Origin: Paucibacter sediminis
Lineage (GTDB): Bacteria; Pseudomonadota; Gammaproteobacteria; Burkholderiales; Burkholderiaceae_C
DNA length: 64,000 nt
Assembly (NCBI RefSeq): GCF_030254645.1
Contig: NZ_CP116346.1
Location: 5,249,001 to 5,313,000 of the forward strand
Direction of reading: 5' to 3'
Part shown: positions 1 through 9,426 of the stretch, one piece after another
Numbering within the stretch: position 1 is the first letter of the stretch
Layout of the letters: every line of letters starts with the position of its first letter
The notes under the pieces: generated by a model
Told to the model about the DNA's origin: nothing
Databases searched by the model: none
What the model saw: the letters and a program-made list of their open reading frames with translations, nothing else
Made by a program: the position numbers and the translations under genes

Positions 1-607
1 AGGAGCGGTGCACGCGCACGAAGCGAAGGGGGTCCAGGCCGGCCTCGAACTCGGCCAGGGTCTGCGTCTTCAGCAGGCTGCGCTCGGGCGTGTGGATGCA
101 CACATAGTCGTCCTGCGCCTCCACGCACAGCACCTGCTCGGGGCTCAGCACATGCAGCTGCTGGCGGTCGCGCACCAGGATGCGCTGCGGGTTGCCGGCG
201 GCCACCAGCTGCTGCAGGCCCGGCGTGGCGAGCGGCAGCAGCTTGCGCGCCTGCGCCAGCGCGCGGTCGAAGCGCGCCTGCGAAAAGGGCTTGAGCAGAT
301 AGTCCACCGCATGCAGCTCGAAGGCGCGCAGCGCATGCGCCTCATGCGCGGTGGTGAAGATCACGCCATGCTCGCGGCCGCTTAAGCCCAGCACCTCCAG
401 GCCGCTGAGGCCCGGCATCTGGATGTCCAGGAACAGCAGATCGGGCGCCAGCGCCTCGATGGCGGCCAGCGCCGCCTCGCCATCGGCACATTCGCCGACG
501 ATCTCGATCTCGGGGTGGGCCTTCAGGAACTCGCGCAGCAAGCGCCGCGCCAGCGCCTCGTCGTCCACCAGCAGGGCCGTCAGCCTCTTTGCATCCGGGG
601 CACTCAT
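1..607 (-). CDS. LytTR-family response regulator (3' end outside window)
   Basis: Cytoplasmic two-component response regulator; about 202 residues are visible and the C-terminus lies beyond the left edge. The receiver domain (residues about 10-125) shows the acidic pair VDDEA near residue 15, the phospho-acceptor Asp61 in FLDIQMPG, and a switch Lys in YLLKPF. After a short linker a LytTR DNA-binding domain begins (ILVRDRQQLHVLSPEQ, then VLCVEAQDDYVCIHT). The ATG at 605-607 overlaps the stop of the kinase gene upstream as ATGA, so translation is probably coupled. By family knowledge it binds DNA when phosphorylated by the adjacent LytS-type kinase. Its targets are not visible here. Confidence 0.9.
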   Translation of the reverse strand, partial: MSAPDAKRLTALLVDDEALARRLLREFLKAHPEIEIVGECADGEAALAAIEALAPDLLFLDIQMPGLSGLEVLGLSGREHGVIFTTAHEAHALRAFELHAVDYLLKPFSQARFDRALAQARKLLPLATPGLQQLVAAGNPQRILVRDRQQLHVLSPEQVLCVEAQDDYVCIHTPERSLLKTQTLAEFEAGLDPLRFVRVHRS

Positions 608-1656
608 GGCTCGCTTCTCCAGGGCAGGGTGATCTCGGCCACGAACTGCCCGGCCTCGCTGCGCAGACGCAAATTGGCCCGGCCGGCAAACAGGCTCAGC
701 AGCCGCTGGCGCACATTGTGCAGCCCGGTGCCGGTGCCGAGCTCGTGGGGGCTGGCGGCGGCGGCCAGGGCAAGCGGGTTGGCGAGCGGGTTGCTCAGCT
801 GCACGTGCAGCCAATCGCCCTGCCGCAGCGCGCGCAGGCTCAGCGTGCCGCCCTCGCTGCGCGCGGCGATGCCATGCTTGACGGCGTTCTCCACCAGCGG
901 CTGCAGCAGCATGGGCGGCAGCAGCGCGGCGCCGGCCCCGTCGGCCAGCTCGCAGTCGAAGCGCAGGCGCTCGCCAAAGCGCACCTGCTCGATCTCCACA
1001 TAGCCGCGGCAATGAATCAGCTCCTCGTCCAGCGTGATCCAGTCGCGCTGCGTCAGCGCCAGGGTCTGGCGGAAATACTGGGCCAGCGCCAGCGTCATCC
1101 GGCGCGCCGCCGCGGCGTCGAAGCTGGTGAGCGCGCTGATCGAGTTCAGGCAATTGAAGAGGAAATGCGGATTCACCTGGTTGCGCAGCATCAGCAGCTC
1201 GGCCTCCACCGCGCGCGCCTGCGCCTGCTCGGCGCGATGCTCCGCATCGCGCAGGCCCGCCCAGGCCTGCAGGGCATCGGCGGCCAGCAGTGCCAGCAGA
1301 TAGCCGCCGCTGGCGAGCGCGAACAGGCTTGCCGCCAGCGGCGCGGCCGGCTCCAGCCAGGCCCAGGCCAGCAGCGTGCACAGCCCGCCCACCAGCAGCG
1401 CGGCCACCGCATAGCGCGCCAGCCCCTGCCAGGCGCGGCCGCGCGCCAGCGGCAGCGCGCGGCTGAGCTCCCAGGCCGAGGGCAGCAGCAGCGCATAGAA
1501 CAGCACCAGCGGCAATGTCGCACCCAGCGCCGCGGCCCAGCCCCAGCCGGCCAGCCAGACCAGAGCGCCCGCCAGCAGGCCGCCCAGCAGCGCGCAGGCG
1601 GCCAGCAGCCCCAGCAGCGCGGCCGGCCGGAGCAGCAGCAGATAGACCGAGCGCAT
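604..1656 (-). CDS. LytS/YehU-type sensor histidine kinase
   Basis: 350-residue membrane histidine kinase of the His_kinase (PF06580) class. The N-terminal half (residues about 10-130) is a run of four or more hydrophobic segments with no periplasmic domain, so it probably senses within or at the membrane. The phospho-accepting His lies in NQVNPHFLFNCLNSIS. The ATPase domain has the N-box NAVKHGIA and the G-box GTGTGLHNVRQRL. It sits 6 bp after the LiaF-like gene and overlaps the LytTR regulator by 4 bp, so the four minus-strand genes form one transcription unit. Its autokinase activity and pairing with the regulator follow from family and position. Confidence 0.9.
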   Translation of the reverse strand: MRSVYLLLLRPAALLGLLAACALLGGLLAGALVWLAGWGWAAALGATLPLVLFYALLLPSAWELSRALPLARGRAWQGLARYAVAALLVGGLCTLLAWAWLEPAAPLAASLFALASGGYLLALLAADALQAWAGLRDAEHRAEQAQARAVEAELLMLRNQVNPHFLFNCLNSISALTSFDAAAARRMTLALAQYFRQTLALTQRDWITLDEELIHCRGYVEIEQVRFGERLRFDCELADGAGAALLPPMLLQPLVENAVKHGIAARSEGGTLSLRALRQGDWLHVQLSNPLANPLALAAAASPHELGTGTGLHNVRQRLLSLFAGRANLRLRSEAGQFVAEITLPWRSEP

Positions 1657-1662
1657 CGCCGC

Positions 1663-2364
1663 TCAGTTGCGCAGTTCGATGCCGCCCAGAATCACCTCGC
1701 CGTGGATCACCAGGCGCTTGCTGCTCAGGAGCGGCGGCACGGTCTTGTCCTCGATCGCGCCCAGCACCGGATGGCCGTTCACGGTCACGGCCCAATCGTT
1801 CGGCACCTTCAGCTCCAGGCCGCCCATCAGCACGAACACATCCAGCCGGGCCGTGCCCTCCACCGAGGCCTGGCGCAGATCCAGCTGCGCACCGCCCAGC
1901 ACCACGGTGACCTTGCCGCCGCTGAACTGCGGGCTGCTGACACGCGACTGGTTGCCGCCCAGCACCGCCGTCAGGTCGATGCGGTCGGTGTTCAGCTGCT
2001 CGACCGGCTGCCCCTCGGCGGTGCGCCAGCCCGTACCGATGCGGCCCTTGAACATCACCAGCAGTCCCAGCGCGATCAGCAGCAGCGGCCACCAGTCGCG
2101 CCAGCGAAAGTCGAACAGGCCCAGATGGCGCAGCGTCAGCACGCTGCCCACCACGATCAGCGCCGCGCCGAAGCCGCGGCCCGGGCCCTGCGGCGACTGC
2201 GTGAACTTGAGCACGCCCAGCGCGATCAGCACCAGCGGCCAGAAGGGCAGGATGCGCCGCACGTCGAAGACGTGGAAGTTGTCCAGCAGGAACAGCAGGC
2301 CCAGCAGCGCCAGCACCAGGCCCAGCAGCAGTTGCTGGCGCGGGTCGCGATGGTTGTTGCTCAT
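1663..2364 (-). CDS. LiaF-like membrane protein (DUF5668 plus C-terminal LiaF-type domain)
   Basis: 233 residues starting MSNNHRDPRQQ. Four short hydrophobic segments fill residues about 10-100 (LLLGLVLALLGLLFLLDNF, ILPFWPLVLIALGVL and two more), the LiaI/LiaF-type transmembrane arrangement. The remainder is a soluble, Gly/Val-rich beta domain with repeated GG turns (VVLGGAQLDLRQASVEG, VLMGGLELKVP, VILGGIELRN), as in the LiaF C-terminal domain. The start at 2364 is chosen because it overlaps the upstream stop as ATGA; the frame is open further upstream but only inside the previous gene. In Firmicutes, LiaF restrains the LiaRS cell-envelope stress system. A similar accessory role for the adjacent LytS kinase is an inference. 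Confidence 0.8.
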   Translation of the reverse strand: MSNNHRDPRQQLLLGLVLALLGLLFLLDNFHVFDVRRILPFWPLVLIALGVLKFTQSPQGPGRGFGAALIVVGSVLTLRHLGLFDFRWRDWWPLLLIALGLLVMFKGRIGTGWRTAEGQPVEQLNTDRIDLTAVLGGNQSRVSSPQFSGGKVTVVLGGAQLDLRQASVEGTARLDVFVLMGGLELKVPNDWAVTVNGHPVLGAIEDKTVPPLLSSKRLVIHGEVILGGIELRN

Positions 2365-2759
2365 GGCTGGCCCTCCCCGTCGCGTCGCGCCGCGTCGCCG
2401 CGCCCGCGCAGCAGGCCAAAGCTCCCCATCAGGATCTTGCCCAGCCCCAGGGCCAGCAGCAGCAGCGGCCAGCTGTTGTGATAGCTCAGGCCCAGGTAGC
2501 TGGTCTCGCAGGCATAGAGCCAAGCCGACAGCAGCAGCAGGAAACAGGCACTGCCGAGTTGGCGCGCATTGCGCGCCGTCACCAGGCGCAGCAGGCCCAG
2601 CACGGTGATCGCCAGCGGCCAATGCGTCCAGAGAAAGTCCAGCACGCCATAGCCCTGCTTTTCAAGCAGTGCGGCGCTGCCGATCACGATCAGCACCAGG
2701 CCGGTGAACAGATGGTCGTGCGGCCGGCGCCGCTCGCAGTCGCGAGATCGATGGGACAT
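2361..2759 (-). CDS. Small LiaI-like four-helix membrane protein
   Basis: 132-residue integral membrane protein, first gene of the minus-strand operon. The start at 2757-2759 (MSHRSRDCERR) has a well-placed GGGAG about ten bases upstream; an upstream in-frame extension lacks a ribosome site and looks like non-coding sequence. After a charged N-terminus come four hydrophobic segments (HLFTGLVLIVIGSAALL, HWPLAITVLGLLRLV, LGSACFLLLLSAWLYA, SWPLLLLALGLGKILM). The WP-containing helices resemble those of the following LiaF-like protein, so the two may be paralogous or interact. No enzymatic motif is visible. A role as sensor accessory is inferred from position only. Confidence 0.75.
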   Translation of the reverse strand: MSHRSRDCERRRPHDHLFTGLVLIVIGSAALLEKQGYGVLDFLWTHWPLAITVLGLLRLVTARNARQLGSACFLLLLSAWLYACETSYLGLSYHNSWPLLLLALGLGKILMGSFGLLRGRGDAARRDGEGQP

Positions 2760-2935
2760 GGTGGAAAAGCTCCCTGAGTGAATGGCCGCGACGATAGCGA
2801 AGCCGGCGGCGCTTGTCGCGCGGATTTCGGCGAATGAACAGCCGCGCCCGGTGAATGACGCGCCGGGCCGACGCATGGCGAGGGCGGGCCAACTCGCTCT
2901 AAGATTCGCCGCCCCCTCACCAGAAAGCCCAAGCC

Positions 2936-4426
2936 TTGTCCACGACCTCACAGCGCCTCGCTCGCATCCCGCCCGGCTCGGGCGTGCTGTTCTTCGTCCA
3001 GATGTTCTCCACGCTGGGCTATGCCGTGCTGTACTCCAGCCTGGTGCTGTATGCCACCGAGCATCTGCGCTTCAGCGCCGAGCATGCCTCGCTGGTGATG
3101 GGGGTGTTCGGCGCCTTCAATTACGGCCTGCATCTGTTCGGCGGCTATCTGGGCGGCCGGTTTCTCAGCAACCGCAATCTCTTCGTCGGCGGCATGCTGC
3201 TGCAGGTGTTCGGCTGCGCCGCCATCGCCGGCGGCACCGAGGCCTTGCTGTACTGGGGGCTGGCGCTGTTCCTGACCGGCAGCGGCCTCAACGTCACCTG
3301 CCTCAACATGATGCTGACGCAGCGCTTCGCGCCCGAGGACAACCGCCGCGAGGGCGCCTTCCTGTGGAACTACGCGGGCATGAACGTGGGCTTCTTCATC
3401 GGCTTCACGGTGGCCGGCCATTTCCAGCTGAGCCAGAGCTACAGCAGCCTGTTCTGGTTCGCCACCGTCGGCAACATCCTCGCCATCGTGCTCGCGCTGG
3501 CCTTCTGGAAGGTGCTGGCCGACCTGGACACGCCGCTGATGAAGGTCGGCGCGGCGCAGTTCCGCGCCCGCTTTGCCGCCGGCACGGCCATCCTGATCGG
3601 CCTGGTGCCCCTGCTGTGGTGGCTGCTGCAGCATCCCGAAGGCACCGAATCGCTGGTCAAGCTGATCAGCGCCGCGGTAGCCCTGGCCCTGATCGTGCTG
3701 ACGCTGCGGCACCGCGATGTGCCGGAGCGCAAGCGCATGTGGGCCTATCTGGTGCTGACGCTGGGCTCGCTGATGTTCTGGTCGCTCTACCAGATGGCGC
3801 CCAGCGGCCTGCAGCTGTTCGCGGTGGGCAACGTGAAGCTGGAGCTGTGGGGCGTGACGATCGCGCCGCAATGGGTGCAGAACATCAACACCGTGGTGAT
3901 CGTGCTGGGCGGGCCGCTGCTGTCGGCCTGGTTCGTGCGCCTGCGCGCGCGCGGCTGGCCGCTGGACGTGCCGCAGCAGTTCGCCGCCTCGCTGCTGCTG
4001 ATGGGCCTGGGCTTTCTGGCCCTGCCGCTGGGCATCCACTTCGCCAACGCGCAGGGCCAGGTGGCCTTCGTCTGGCTGTTCGCCAGCTATGTGCTGCAGT
4101 CGCTGGGCGAGCTGCTGATCTCGCCGGTGGGCTACGCCATGATTGGCCGGCTGGCACCGCGCCAGTACCAGGGCGTGATGATGGGCAGCTGGATGCTGGT
4201 GACCGGCCTGGCCTCGCTGTTCGCGGCCGACTTCTCCGGCATGGTGGCGCAACCGGCCGGCAGCACCGCGCTCACGAGCAACCCGGCCTATGCCGCGCTG
4301 TTCACCCAGCTGGGGCTGGGCAGCGTGGTGGTGGGCATCGCCCTGATGGCGCTGATCCCCTGGCTGCGCCGCCTCATCACGGACGAGACGCACAATAGCG
4401 GCCAACGCGGCAGCGCGCCCACCTGA
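2936..4426 (+). CDS. POT/PTR-family proton-coupled oligopeptide transporter
   Basis: 496-residue inner-membrane transporter of the major facilitator superfamily with about twelve or more hydrophobic segments. Family-typical stretches are FGGYLGGRFLSNR after TM2, EGAFLWNYAGMNVGFFIGF, the loop MAPSGLQLFAVGNV followed by PQWVQNINTVVIVLGGPLL, and SLGELLISPVGYAMIGRLAP near the end. The classical ExxER motif of TM1 is not evident (MFSTLGYAVLYSSL instead), which may mean altered proton coupling or substrate range. The start is TTG; no ATG occurs in frame before TM1 and the ribosome site is weak (AGAAAG). It is transcribed divergently from the LiaF-like operon. Expected role: uptake of di- and tripeptides. 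Confidence 0.85.
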   Translation: MSTTSQRLARIPPGSGVLFFVQMFSTLGYAVLYSSLVLYATEHLRFSAEHASLVMGVFGAFNYGLHLFGGYLGGRFLSNRNLFVGGMLLQVFGCAAIAGGTEALLYWGLALFLTGSGLNVTCLNMMLTQRFAPEDNRREGAFLWNYAGMNVGFFIGFTVAGHFQLSQSYSSLFWFATVGNILAIVLALAFWKVLADLDTPLMKVGAAQFRARFAAGTAILIGLVPLLWWLLQHPEGTESLVKLISAAVALALIVLTLRHRDVPERKRMWAYLVLTLGSLMFWSLYQMAPSGLQLFAVGNVKLELWGVTIAPQWVQNINTVVIVLGGPLLSAWFVRLRARGWPLDVPQQFAASLLLMGLGFLALPLGIHFANAQGQVAFVWLFASYVLQSLGELLISPVGYAMIGRLAPRQYQGVMMGSWMLVTGLASLFAADFSGMVAQPAGSTALTSNPAYAALFTQLGLGSVVVGIALMALIPWLRRLITDETHNSGQRGSAPT

Positions 4427-4470
4427 GCGCGCCGTCCGGGCACTCACCCGTCTACAGCTCACTTCTCCTC

Positions 4471-6126
4471 ATGCTGCAAAGAAACGAATCCCTCTCCCAA
4501 GTCGCCGCCGCCGTCGGCCCCGTGGTGCTGATCGTGATGGACGGCTACGGCCTCTCGAAGACGGACGCCGGCAGCGCCATCGCGGCCGCCAACAAGCCGA
4601 CCCTGGACAAGCTGTTCGCACAGCACCCCAACATCCGCCTGCGCGCCCATGGCACCGCGGTGGGCATGCCCTCCGATGAGGACATGGGCAACTCCGAGGT
4701 TGGCCACAACGCGCTCGGCGCCGGCCAGGTCTATGCCCAGGGCGCCGCCCTGGTGGCCGACTCGATCGCCTCGGGCGAGATCTGGCAGGGCCAGGCCTGG
4801 CAGGAGATCGTTGCTGCCGCCAAGGCCGGCAAGGCCAGCCGCCTGCACTGCATCGGCCTGCTGTCCGACGGCAATGTGCACAGCCATATCGACCACCTCA
4901 AGGCCCTGGTGCGGCAGGCCAAGGCCGAGGGCCTGCGCTCGGTGCGCGTGCACGCGCTGATCGACGGCCGCGACGTGCCCGAGACCAGCGCGCTGGACTA
5001 TGTGCTGCCCTTCGAGGCCTTCCTGGCCGAGCTGAGCGACGCCGATTTCGACGCCCGTATCGCCTCGGGTGGCGGCCGCCAGTGCATCACCATGGATCGT
5101 TATGACGCCAACTGGCCCATGGTCGAGCGCGGCTGGAAAACCCATGTGCTGGGCCAGGGCCCACAGTTCCCCAATGCCGGCGCCGCCATCGAGGGCCTGC
5201 GCCAGCAACACCCCGGCGTGATCGACCAGGACCTGCCCGAGTTCGTCATCGCCGAGCAGGGCCGGCCCATCGGCACCATCGAAGACGGTGACGCGGTGGT
5301 GCTGTTCAACTTCCGCGGCGATCGCGCCATCGAGATCACGCGCGCCTTCGAGGAAGGTGCCTCGTTCGACAAGTTCGACCGCGTGCGCGCCCCCAAGGTC
5401 AGCTACGCCGGCATGCTGCAGTACGACGGCGACCTGAAGCTGCCGGCGCGCTTCCTGGTGGCACCGCCGGCGATCCGCAACACCTCGGGCGAGTGGTTCA
5501 GCAAGCTCGGCATCACCCAGTTCGCCTGCTCGGAGACGCAGAAGTTCGGCCATGTGACCTACTTCTGGAACGGCAACCGCTCCAGCAAGTTCGAGGGCGA
5601 GACCTATCTCGAGGTGCCCAGCGATGTCGTACCCTTCGAGCAGCGCCCCTGGATGAAGTCTGCCGAGATTGCCGACGCGATGATCGCCGCGCTGCAAAGC
5701 GGCCAGCACAAGATCCTGCGCTGCAATTTCGCCAACGGCGACATGGTTGGCCACACCGGCAACTTCCGCGCCGCCACCATGTCCATCGAAGCGGTGGATC
5801 TGGCGCTGGGCCGCTTGCTCAAGGCCGTGGACGCGGCCGGCGGTGTGGCCCTGATCACCGCCGACCATGGCAATGCCGACGAGATGTTCGAGCTCGACAA
5901 GAAGAGCGGCCAGCCGGCGCTGAACAAGGACGGCAGCCCCAAGGCCAAGACCGCGCACACGCTCAATCCGGTGCCGCTGATCCTCTACCACCGCATTCCG
6001 GGCCTGACGCTGGGCCTGAAGCAGACCGCCGCCGCCGGCCTGTCCAATCTGGCCGCCACCACGGCCGCGCTCTTGGGCTACGACAAGCACGCGGACTGGG
6101 ATGAGAGCCTGCTGACCCTGGCTTGA
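4471..6126 (+). CDS. gpmI: 2,3-bisphosphoglycerate-independent phosphoglycerate mutase
   Basis: 551-residue cytoplasmic glycolytic enzyme interconverting 3- and 2-phosphoglycerate, of normal family length and Mn2+-dependent by family. The alkaline-phosphatase-like fold is shown by LIVMDGYGLS near the N-terminus, the phospho-serine loop DEDMGNSEVGHNALGAGQ, the substrate loop DGRDVPETSA, FNFRGDRAIE, the metal ligands in NFANGDMVGHTG, and LITADHGNADEM. The start ATG has no strong Shine-Dalgarno. It begins 44 bp after the POT transporter and is followed 21 bp later by the transglycosylase gene on the same strand. Confidence 0.97.
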   Translation: MLQRNESLSQVAAAVGPVVLIVMDGYGLSKTDAGSAIAAANKPTLDKLFAQHPNIRLRAHGTAVGMPSDEDMGNSEVGHNALGAGQVYAQGAALVADSIASGEIWQGQAWQEIVAAAKAGKASRLHCIGLLSDGNVHSHIDHLKALVRQAKAEGLRSVRVHALIDGRDVPETSALDYVLPFEAFLAELSDADFDARIASGGGRQCITMDRYDANWPMVERGWKTHVLGQGPQFPNAGAAIEGLRQQHPGVIDQDLPEFVIAEQGRPIGTIEDGDAVVLFNFRGDRAIEITRAFEEGASFDKFDRVRAPKVSYAGMLQYDGDLKLPARFLVAPPAIRNTSGEWFSKLGITQFACSETQKFGHVTYFWNGNRSSKFEGETYLEVPSDVVPFEQRPWMKSAEIADAMIAALQSGQHKILRCNFANGDMVGHTGNFRAATMSIEAVDLALGRLLKAVDAAGGVALITADHGNADEMFELDKKSGQPALNKDGSPKAKTAHTLNPVPLILYHRIPGLTLGLKQTAAAGLSNLAATTAALLGYDKHADWDESLLTLA

Positions 6127-6147
6127 TCATCGGCGGATGAACAGCTT

Positions 6148-7533
6148 GTGAACACTCGAATCGCCGCGCTGTGGCGCTGCACCAGGATCGACGCAGGGCT
6201 GACGCTCACGGCCTTGCTGGCCGCCCTGGCCGGCTGCGCCAGCGCGCCACCGCGCCAACCGGCTTCGCCGGTTTCGCCCGACGCGGCAGCGGCAGCACCG
6301 GCAGCCTCGGCAGCCGCCGTCGCTCAGGCACCCTCCGCCAGCCCCGCCCAAGTGATGAGCGCCGAGGAACTGCAGGCGCGCTGCCTGGCCTGGGCGCAGG
6401 CCTTCCGCCCCGAGGCGCGCGCCGCGGGCATCAGCGAGGCGGTGCTCGACGCCGCCTTCGGCCCGCTGCAATGCCTGCCAAAGGTGCTGACGCTGGATCG
6501 CAGCCAGCCCGAGTTCACGCGGCCGATCTGGGCCTATCTGGACAGCGCCGTGTCCGCCTCGCGGGTCAAGCAGGGGCTCACGCGGCTGGCCGAGCCGGCG
6601 GTACATGCCGCGCTGGAACAGGCCAGCGCCAGCCATGGCATACCCGTGCACCTGCTCGCCGCGTTCTGGGGCCTGGAGAGCGATTTCGGCCGCGATCAAG
6701 GCAGCGTGCCGGTGGTCGATGCACTGGTGACGCTGGCGGTGGATGGCCGCCGCGAAGCGATGGCGCGGCGCGAGTTGCTGGCGGCGCTGCGCATCCTGCA
6801 GGCCGGCGACGCCGACCGGGCCCGCCTGCTCGGCTCCTGGGCCGGGGCCATGGGCCAGACCCAGTTCATGCCCAGCAGTTTCCTGAGCGACGCGCAGGAC
6901 GCCGATGGCGACGGCCGGCGCGACATCTGGGCCAGCCTGCCCGATGTGATGGCCTCGACGGCGAACTACCTGCGCCGGCGCGGCTGGCGGGCCGAGGAGC
7001 CCTGGGGTCAGGAGGTGCTGCTGCCACCGGGCTTTGACCCGCTGCGCGCCGACGCCACGCTGAAGCAGACCAGCGCCGCCTGGGCCGCCGAGGGCCTGCG
7101 GCCTGCTGATCCTCAGGCCGAGAGGCTGGCCCCGATGGGCGATGCCTGGGTGCTGCTGCCGGCGGGCAGCCGTGGGCCGGCCTTCCTGGTCGCACACAAC
7201 TGGCAGGTGATCCGACGCTACAACGCATCGGACAGCTATGCGCTGGCCATCGGCCTGCTGAGCGACCGGCTGGCCGGCCGCAACGAGGGCGTGCGTGCCA
7301 GCTGGCCGCGCGAGCTGCAGCCACTCAGCCGCACGCAGCTGCAGGCCATGCAACGTGCACTGGCCGAGCAGGGTTTCGCCCCGGGCACCGCGGACGGCGT
7401 GTTCGGCCCGGCCACCCGCGCCGCACTGCGGGCCTGGCAGCGGCGCGAGGGGCTGCCGGCCGACGGCTTCCCTAGCCAGGCGCTGCTGGCGCTGCTGCTA
7501 CCCATGGCAAGCGCACCCGAAACAAGCTATTGA
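6148..7533 (+). CDS. Lytic murein transglycosylase (MltB family) lipoprotein with peptidoglycan-binding domain
   Basis: 461 residues starting with GTG. A signal peptide ends in a lipobox (LAALAGC, Cys30), so it should be an outer-membrane lipoprotein. An Ala/Pro-rich linker is followed by the SLT_2 domain (residues about 75-370) with the catalytic Glu177 in AAFWGLESDFGRD and the typical GSWAGAMGQTQFMPSSF. The C-terminus (about 390-455) is a PG_binding_1 domain (LQAMQRALAEQGF, DGVFGPATRAALRAWQ). It cleaves glycan strands to 1,6-anhydromuropeptides. A bidirectional terminator follows at 7552-7590. Confidence 0.92.
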   Translation: MNTRIAALWRCTRIDAGLTLTALLAALAGCASAPPRQPASPVSPDAAAAAPAASAAAVAQAPSASPAQVMSAEELQARCLAWAQAFRPEARAAGISEAVLDAAFGPLQCLPKVLTLDRSQPEFTRPIWAYLDSAVSASRVKQGLTRLAEPAVHAALEQASASHGIPVHLLAAFWGLESDFGRDQGSVPVVDALVTLAVDGRREAMARRELLAALRILQAGDADRARLLGSWAGAMGQTQFMPSSFLSDAQDADGDGRRDIWASLPDVMASTANYLRRRGWRAEEPWGQEVLLPPGFDPLRADATLKQTSAAWAAEGLRPADPQAERLAPMGDAWVLLPAGSRGPAFLVAHNWQVIRRYNASDSYALAIGLLSDRLAGRNEGVRASWPRELQPLSRTQLQAMQRALAEQGFAPGTADGVFGPATRAALRAWQRREGLPADGFPSQALLALLLPMASAPETSY

Positions 7534-7551
7534 ACCTTCACAGCTAGACGA

Positions 7552-7590
7552 AAGAAAAATACCCGGTCCGTTGCCGGCCCGGGTACTTTT
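7552..7590. terminator. Bidirectional intrinsic terminator between the transglycosylase gene and lpdA
   Basis: Inverted repeat at 7560-7585: TACCCGG pairs with CCGGGTA, then one mismatch, then CCG with CGG around a TTGC loop. An A-rich run lies on the left (7552-7559) and a T-run on the right (CTTTT, 7586-7590), so it can end transcription in both directions between two convergent genes. Confidence 0.85.
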
Positions 7591-7610
7591 CGTGGCGTTC
7601 AGATGCGATG

Positions 7611-9413
7611 TTACTTCCGTGCCGGCGGCACATCCGTGCAGCTGCCATGCGCGATCTCGGCGGCCATGCCGATGCTTTCGCCCAAGGTCGGGTGCGGATG
7701 GATGGTCTTGCCGATGTCCACCGCGTCGGCGCCCATCTCGATGGCCAGGGCAATCTCGCCGATCATGTCGCCGGCATGGGTGCCGACGATGCCGCCGCCG
7801 AGGATCTTGCCGTGGCCATGGGCTTCGGGCGAGTCATCGAACAAGAGCTTGGTGTAACCCTCATCGCGGCCGTTGGCGATGGCGCGGCCCGAGGCCGTCC
7901 AGGGGAACAGGCCCTTCTTGACCTTGATGCCCTGCGCCTTGGCCTGGTCCTCGGTGAGGCCCACCCAGGCCACCTCGGGGTCGGTATAGGCCACGCTGGG
8001 GATCACGCGGGCGTCGAACTGGCTCCTGGCCAGCTTGGCATCGCCCAGCAACTCGCCAGCAATGACCTCGGCCGCCACATGGGCCTCGTGCACCGCCTTG
8101 TGCGCCAGCATGGGCTGGCCCACCACATCGCCGATGGCGAAGATGTTGGCGACGTTGGTGCGCATCTGCACATCGACGTTGATGAAGCCGCGGTCCGTCA
8201 CCGCCACGCCGGCCTTGTCGGCGGCGATCTTCTTGCCATTGGGCGTGCGGCCCACAGCCTGCAGCACGAGGTCGTAAGTGCCTTCGCTCTTGGCCCCGTC
8301 CAGCGACTCGAACTGCACCTTGATGCCCTCGGGCGTGGCCTCGGCGCCGACGGTCTTGGTCTTCAACATGATGTTGTCGAAGCGCTTGGCATTCAGCTTC
8401 TGCCAGACCTTCACCAGGTCGCGGTCAGCGCCCTGCATCAGGCCGTCCAGCATTTCCACCACGTCCAGGCGCGCACCCAGCGTGCTGTAGACCGTGCCCA
8501 TCTCCAGGCCGATGATGCCGCCACCGATGATCAGCATCTTCTTGGGCGTGCCCTTGAGGGCCAGCGCGCCGGTCGAGTCCACGATGCGCTCGTCGTCCGG
8601 CAGGAAGGGCAGACGCACCGCCTGTGAACCGGCGGCGATGATGGCCTTCTTGAAGTGGATGGTCTTGGTGGCGCCGGTCTTCTCCTGCGCCGTGCCGGTG
8701 GTCTCTTCCACCTGCACATGGTGGGCATCGACGAAGGCACCGTAGCCGCGCACGATCGTGACCTTGCGCATCTTGGCCATCGCCGCCAAGCCGCCGGTCA
8801 GCTTGCCGATGACCTTTTCCTTGTGGCCGCGCAGCTTGTCGACGTTGACCGAGGGCGCACCGAAGTCCACCCCCAGATCGGCCATGTGCGAGACCTCGTC
8901 CATCACCGCGGCCACATGCAGCAGCGCCTTGGACGGAATGCAGCCCACGTTCAGGCAGACGCCGCCCAGCGTGGCATAACGCTCCACCAGCACGACCTTG
9001 AGGCCGAGGTCGGCGGCGCGGAAGGCGGCCGAGTAGCCGCCGGGGCCGGCGCCCAGCACCAGCACATCGCAGTCCAGGTCGGCGTTGCCGGTGTAGCTGG
9101 CGGCAGTGGGGGCCACGACCGGCGCGGCAGCGGCAGCGGGCGACGCAGCCACTGCAGGCGCCGGCGCAGCAGCCGCGTCCGATTCCAGCAGCAACAAGAC
9201 TGTGCCCTGGTTGACCTTGTCGCCCAGCGAGACCTTGAGCTCCTTCACCACGCCCGCATGCGAGCTGGGGATCTCCATCGAGGCCTTGTCGCTCTCCACC
9301 GTGATCAGGCTCTGCTCGGCCTTGATCGCGTCGCCGGGTTTGACCAGCAACTCGATGATGGCCACGTCCTTGAAGTCGCCGATGTCGGGAACTTGAACTT
9401 CGATCAATGCCAT
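7611..9413 (-). CDS. lpdA: Dihydrolipoyl dehydrogenase (E3) with N-terminal lipoyl domain
   Basis: 600-residue flavoprotein reoxidising the dihydrolipoyl groups of the pyruvate dehydrogenase complex. Residues 1-78 form a biotinyl/lipoyl domain with the modified Lys43 in ESDKASME, followed by an Ala/Pro-rich hinge. The pyridine-nucleotide-disulfide oxidoreductase part follows: FAD-binding [10 protein letters not shown], redox pair Cys153/Cys158 in [18 protein letters not shown]-binding [17 protein letters not shown], and [15 protein letters not shown]. The C-terminal active-site His segment is [25 protein letters not shown]. Third gene of the aceE-aceF-lpdA operon, 13 bp after aceF. An E3 carrying its own lipoyl domain is common in Betaproteobacteria. 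Confidence 0.97.
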   Translation of the reverse strand: MALIEVQVPDIGDFKDVAIIELLVKPGDAIKAEQSLITVESDKASMEIPSSHAGVVKELKVSLGDKVNQGTVLLLLESDAAAAPAPAVAASPAAAAAPVVAPTAASYTGNADLDCDVLVLGAGPGGYSAAFRAADLGLKVVLVERYATLGGVCLNVGCIPSKALLHVAAVMDEVSHMADLGVDFGAPSVNVDKLRGHKEKVIGKLTGGLAAMAKMRKVTIVRGYGAFVDAHHVQVEETTGTAQEKTGATKTIHFKKAIIAAGSQAVRLPFLPDDERIVDSTGALALKGTPKKMLIIGGGIIGLEMGTVYSTLGARLDVVEMLDGLMQGADRDLVKVWQKLNAKRFDNIMLKTKTVGAEATPEGIKVQFESLDGAKSEGTYDLVLQAVGRTPNGKKIAADKAGVAVTDRGFINVDVQMRTNVANIFAIGDVVGQPMLAHKAVHEAHVAAEVIAGELLGDAKLARSQFDARVIPSVAYTDPEVAWVGLTEDQAKAQGIKVKKGLFPWTASGRAIANGRDEGYTKLLFDDSPEAHGHGKILGGGIVGTHAGDMIGEIALAIEMGADAVDIGKTIHPHPTLGESIGMAAEIAHGSCTDVPPARK

Positions 9414-9426
9414 TTGACGCTCCCGA

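Noticed and set aside
589-2481. A 630-codon plus-strand open frame opposite the LytS kinase and LiaF-like genes
   Set aside because: Low-complexity Gln/Arg/Ala sequence without any domain; the minus strand holds recognisable proteins.
4459-6090. A 543-codon minus-strand open frame opposite gpmI
   Set aside because: Antisense artefact of codon bias; the plus strand encodes complete phosphoglycerate mutase.
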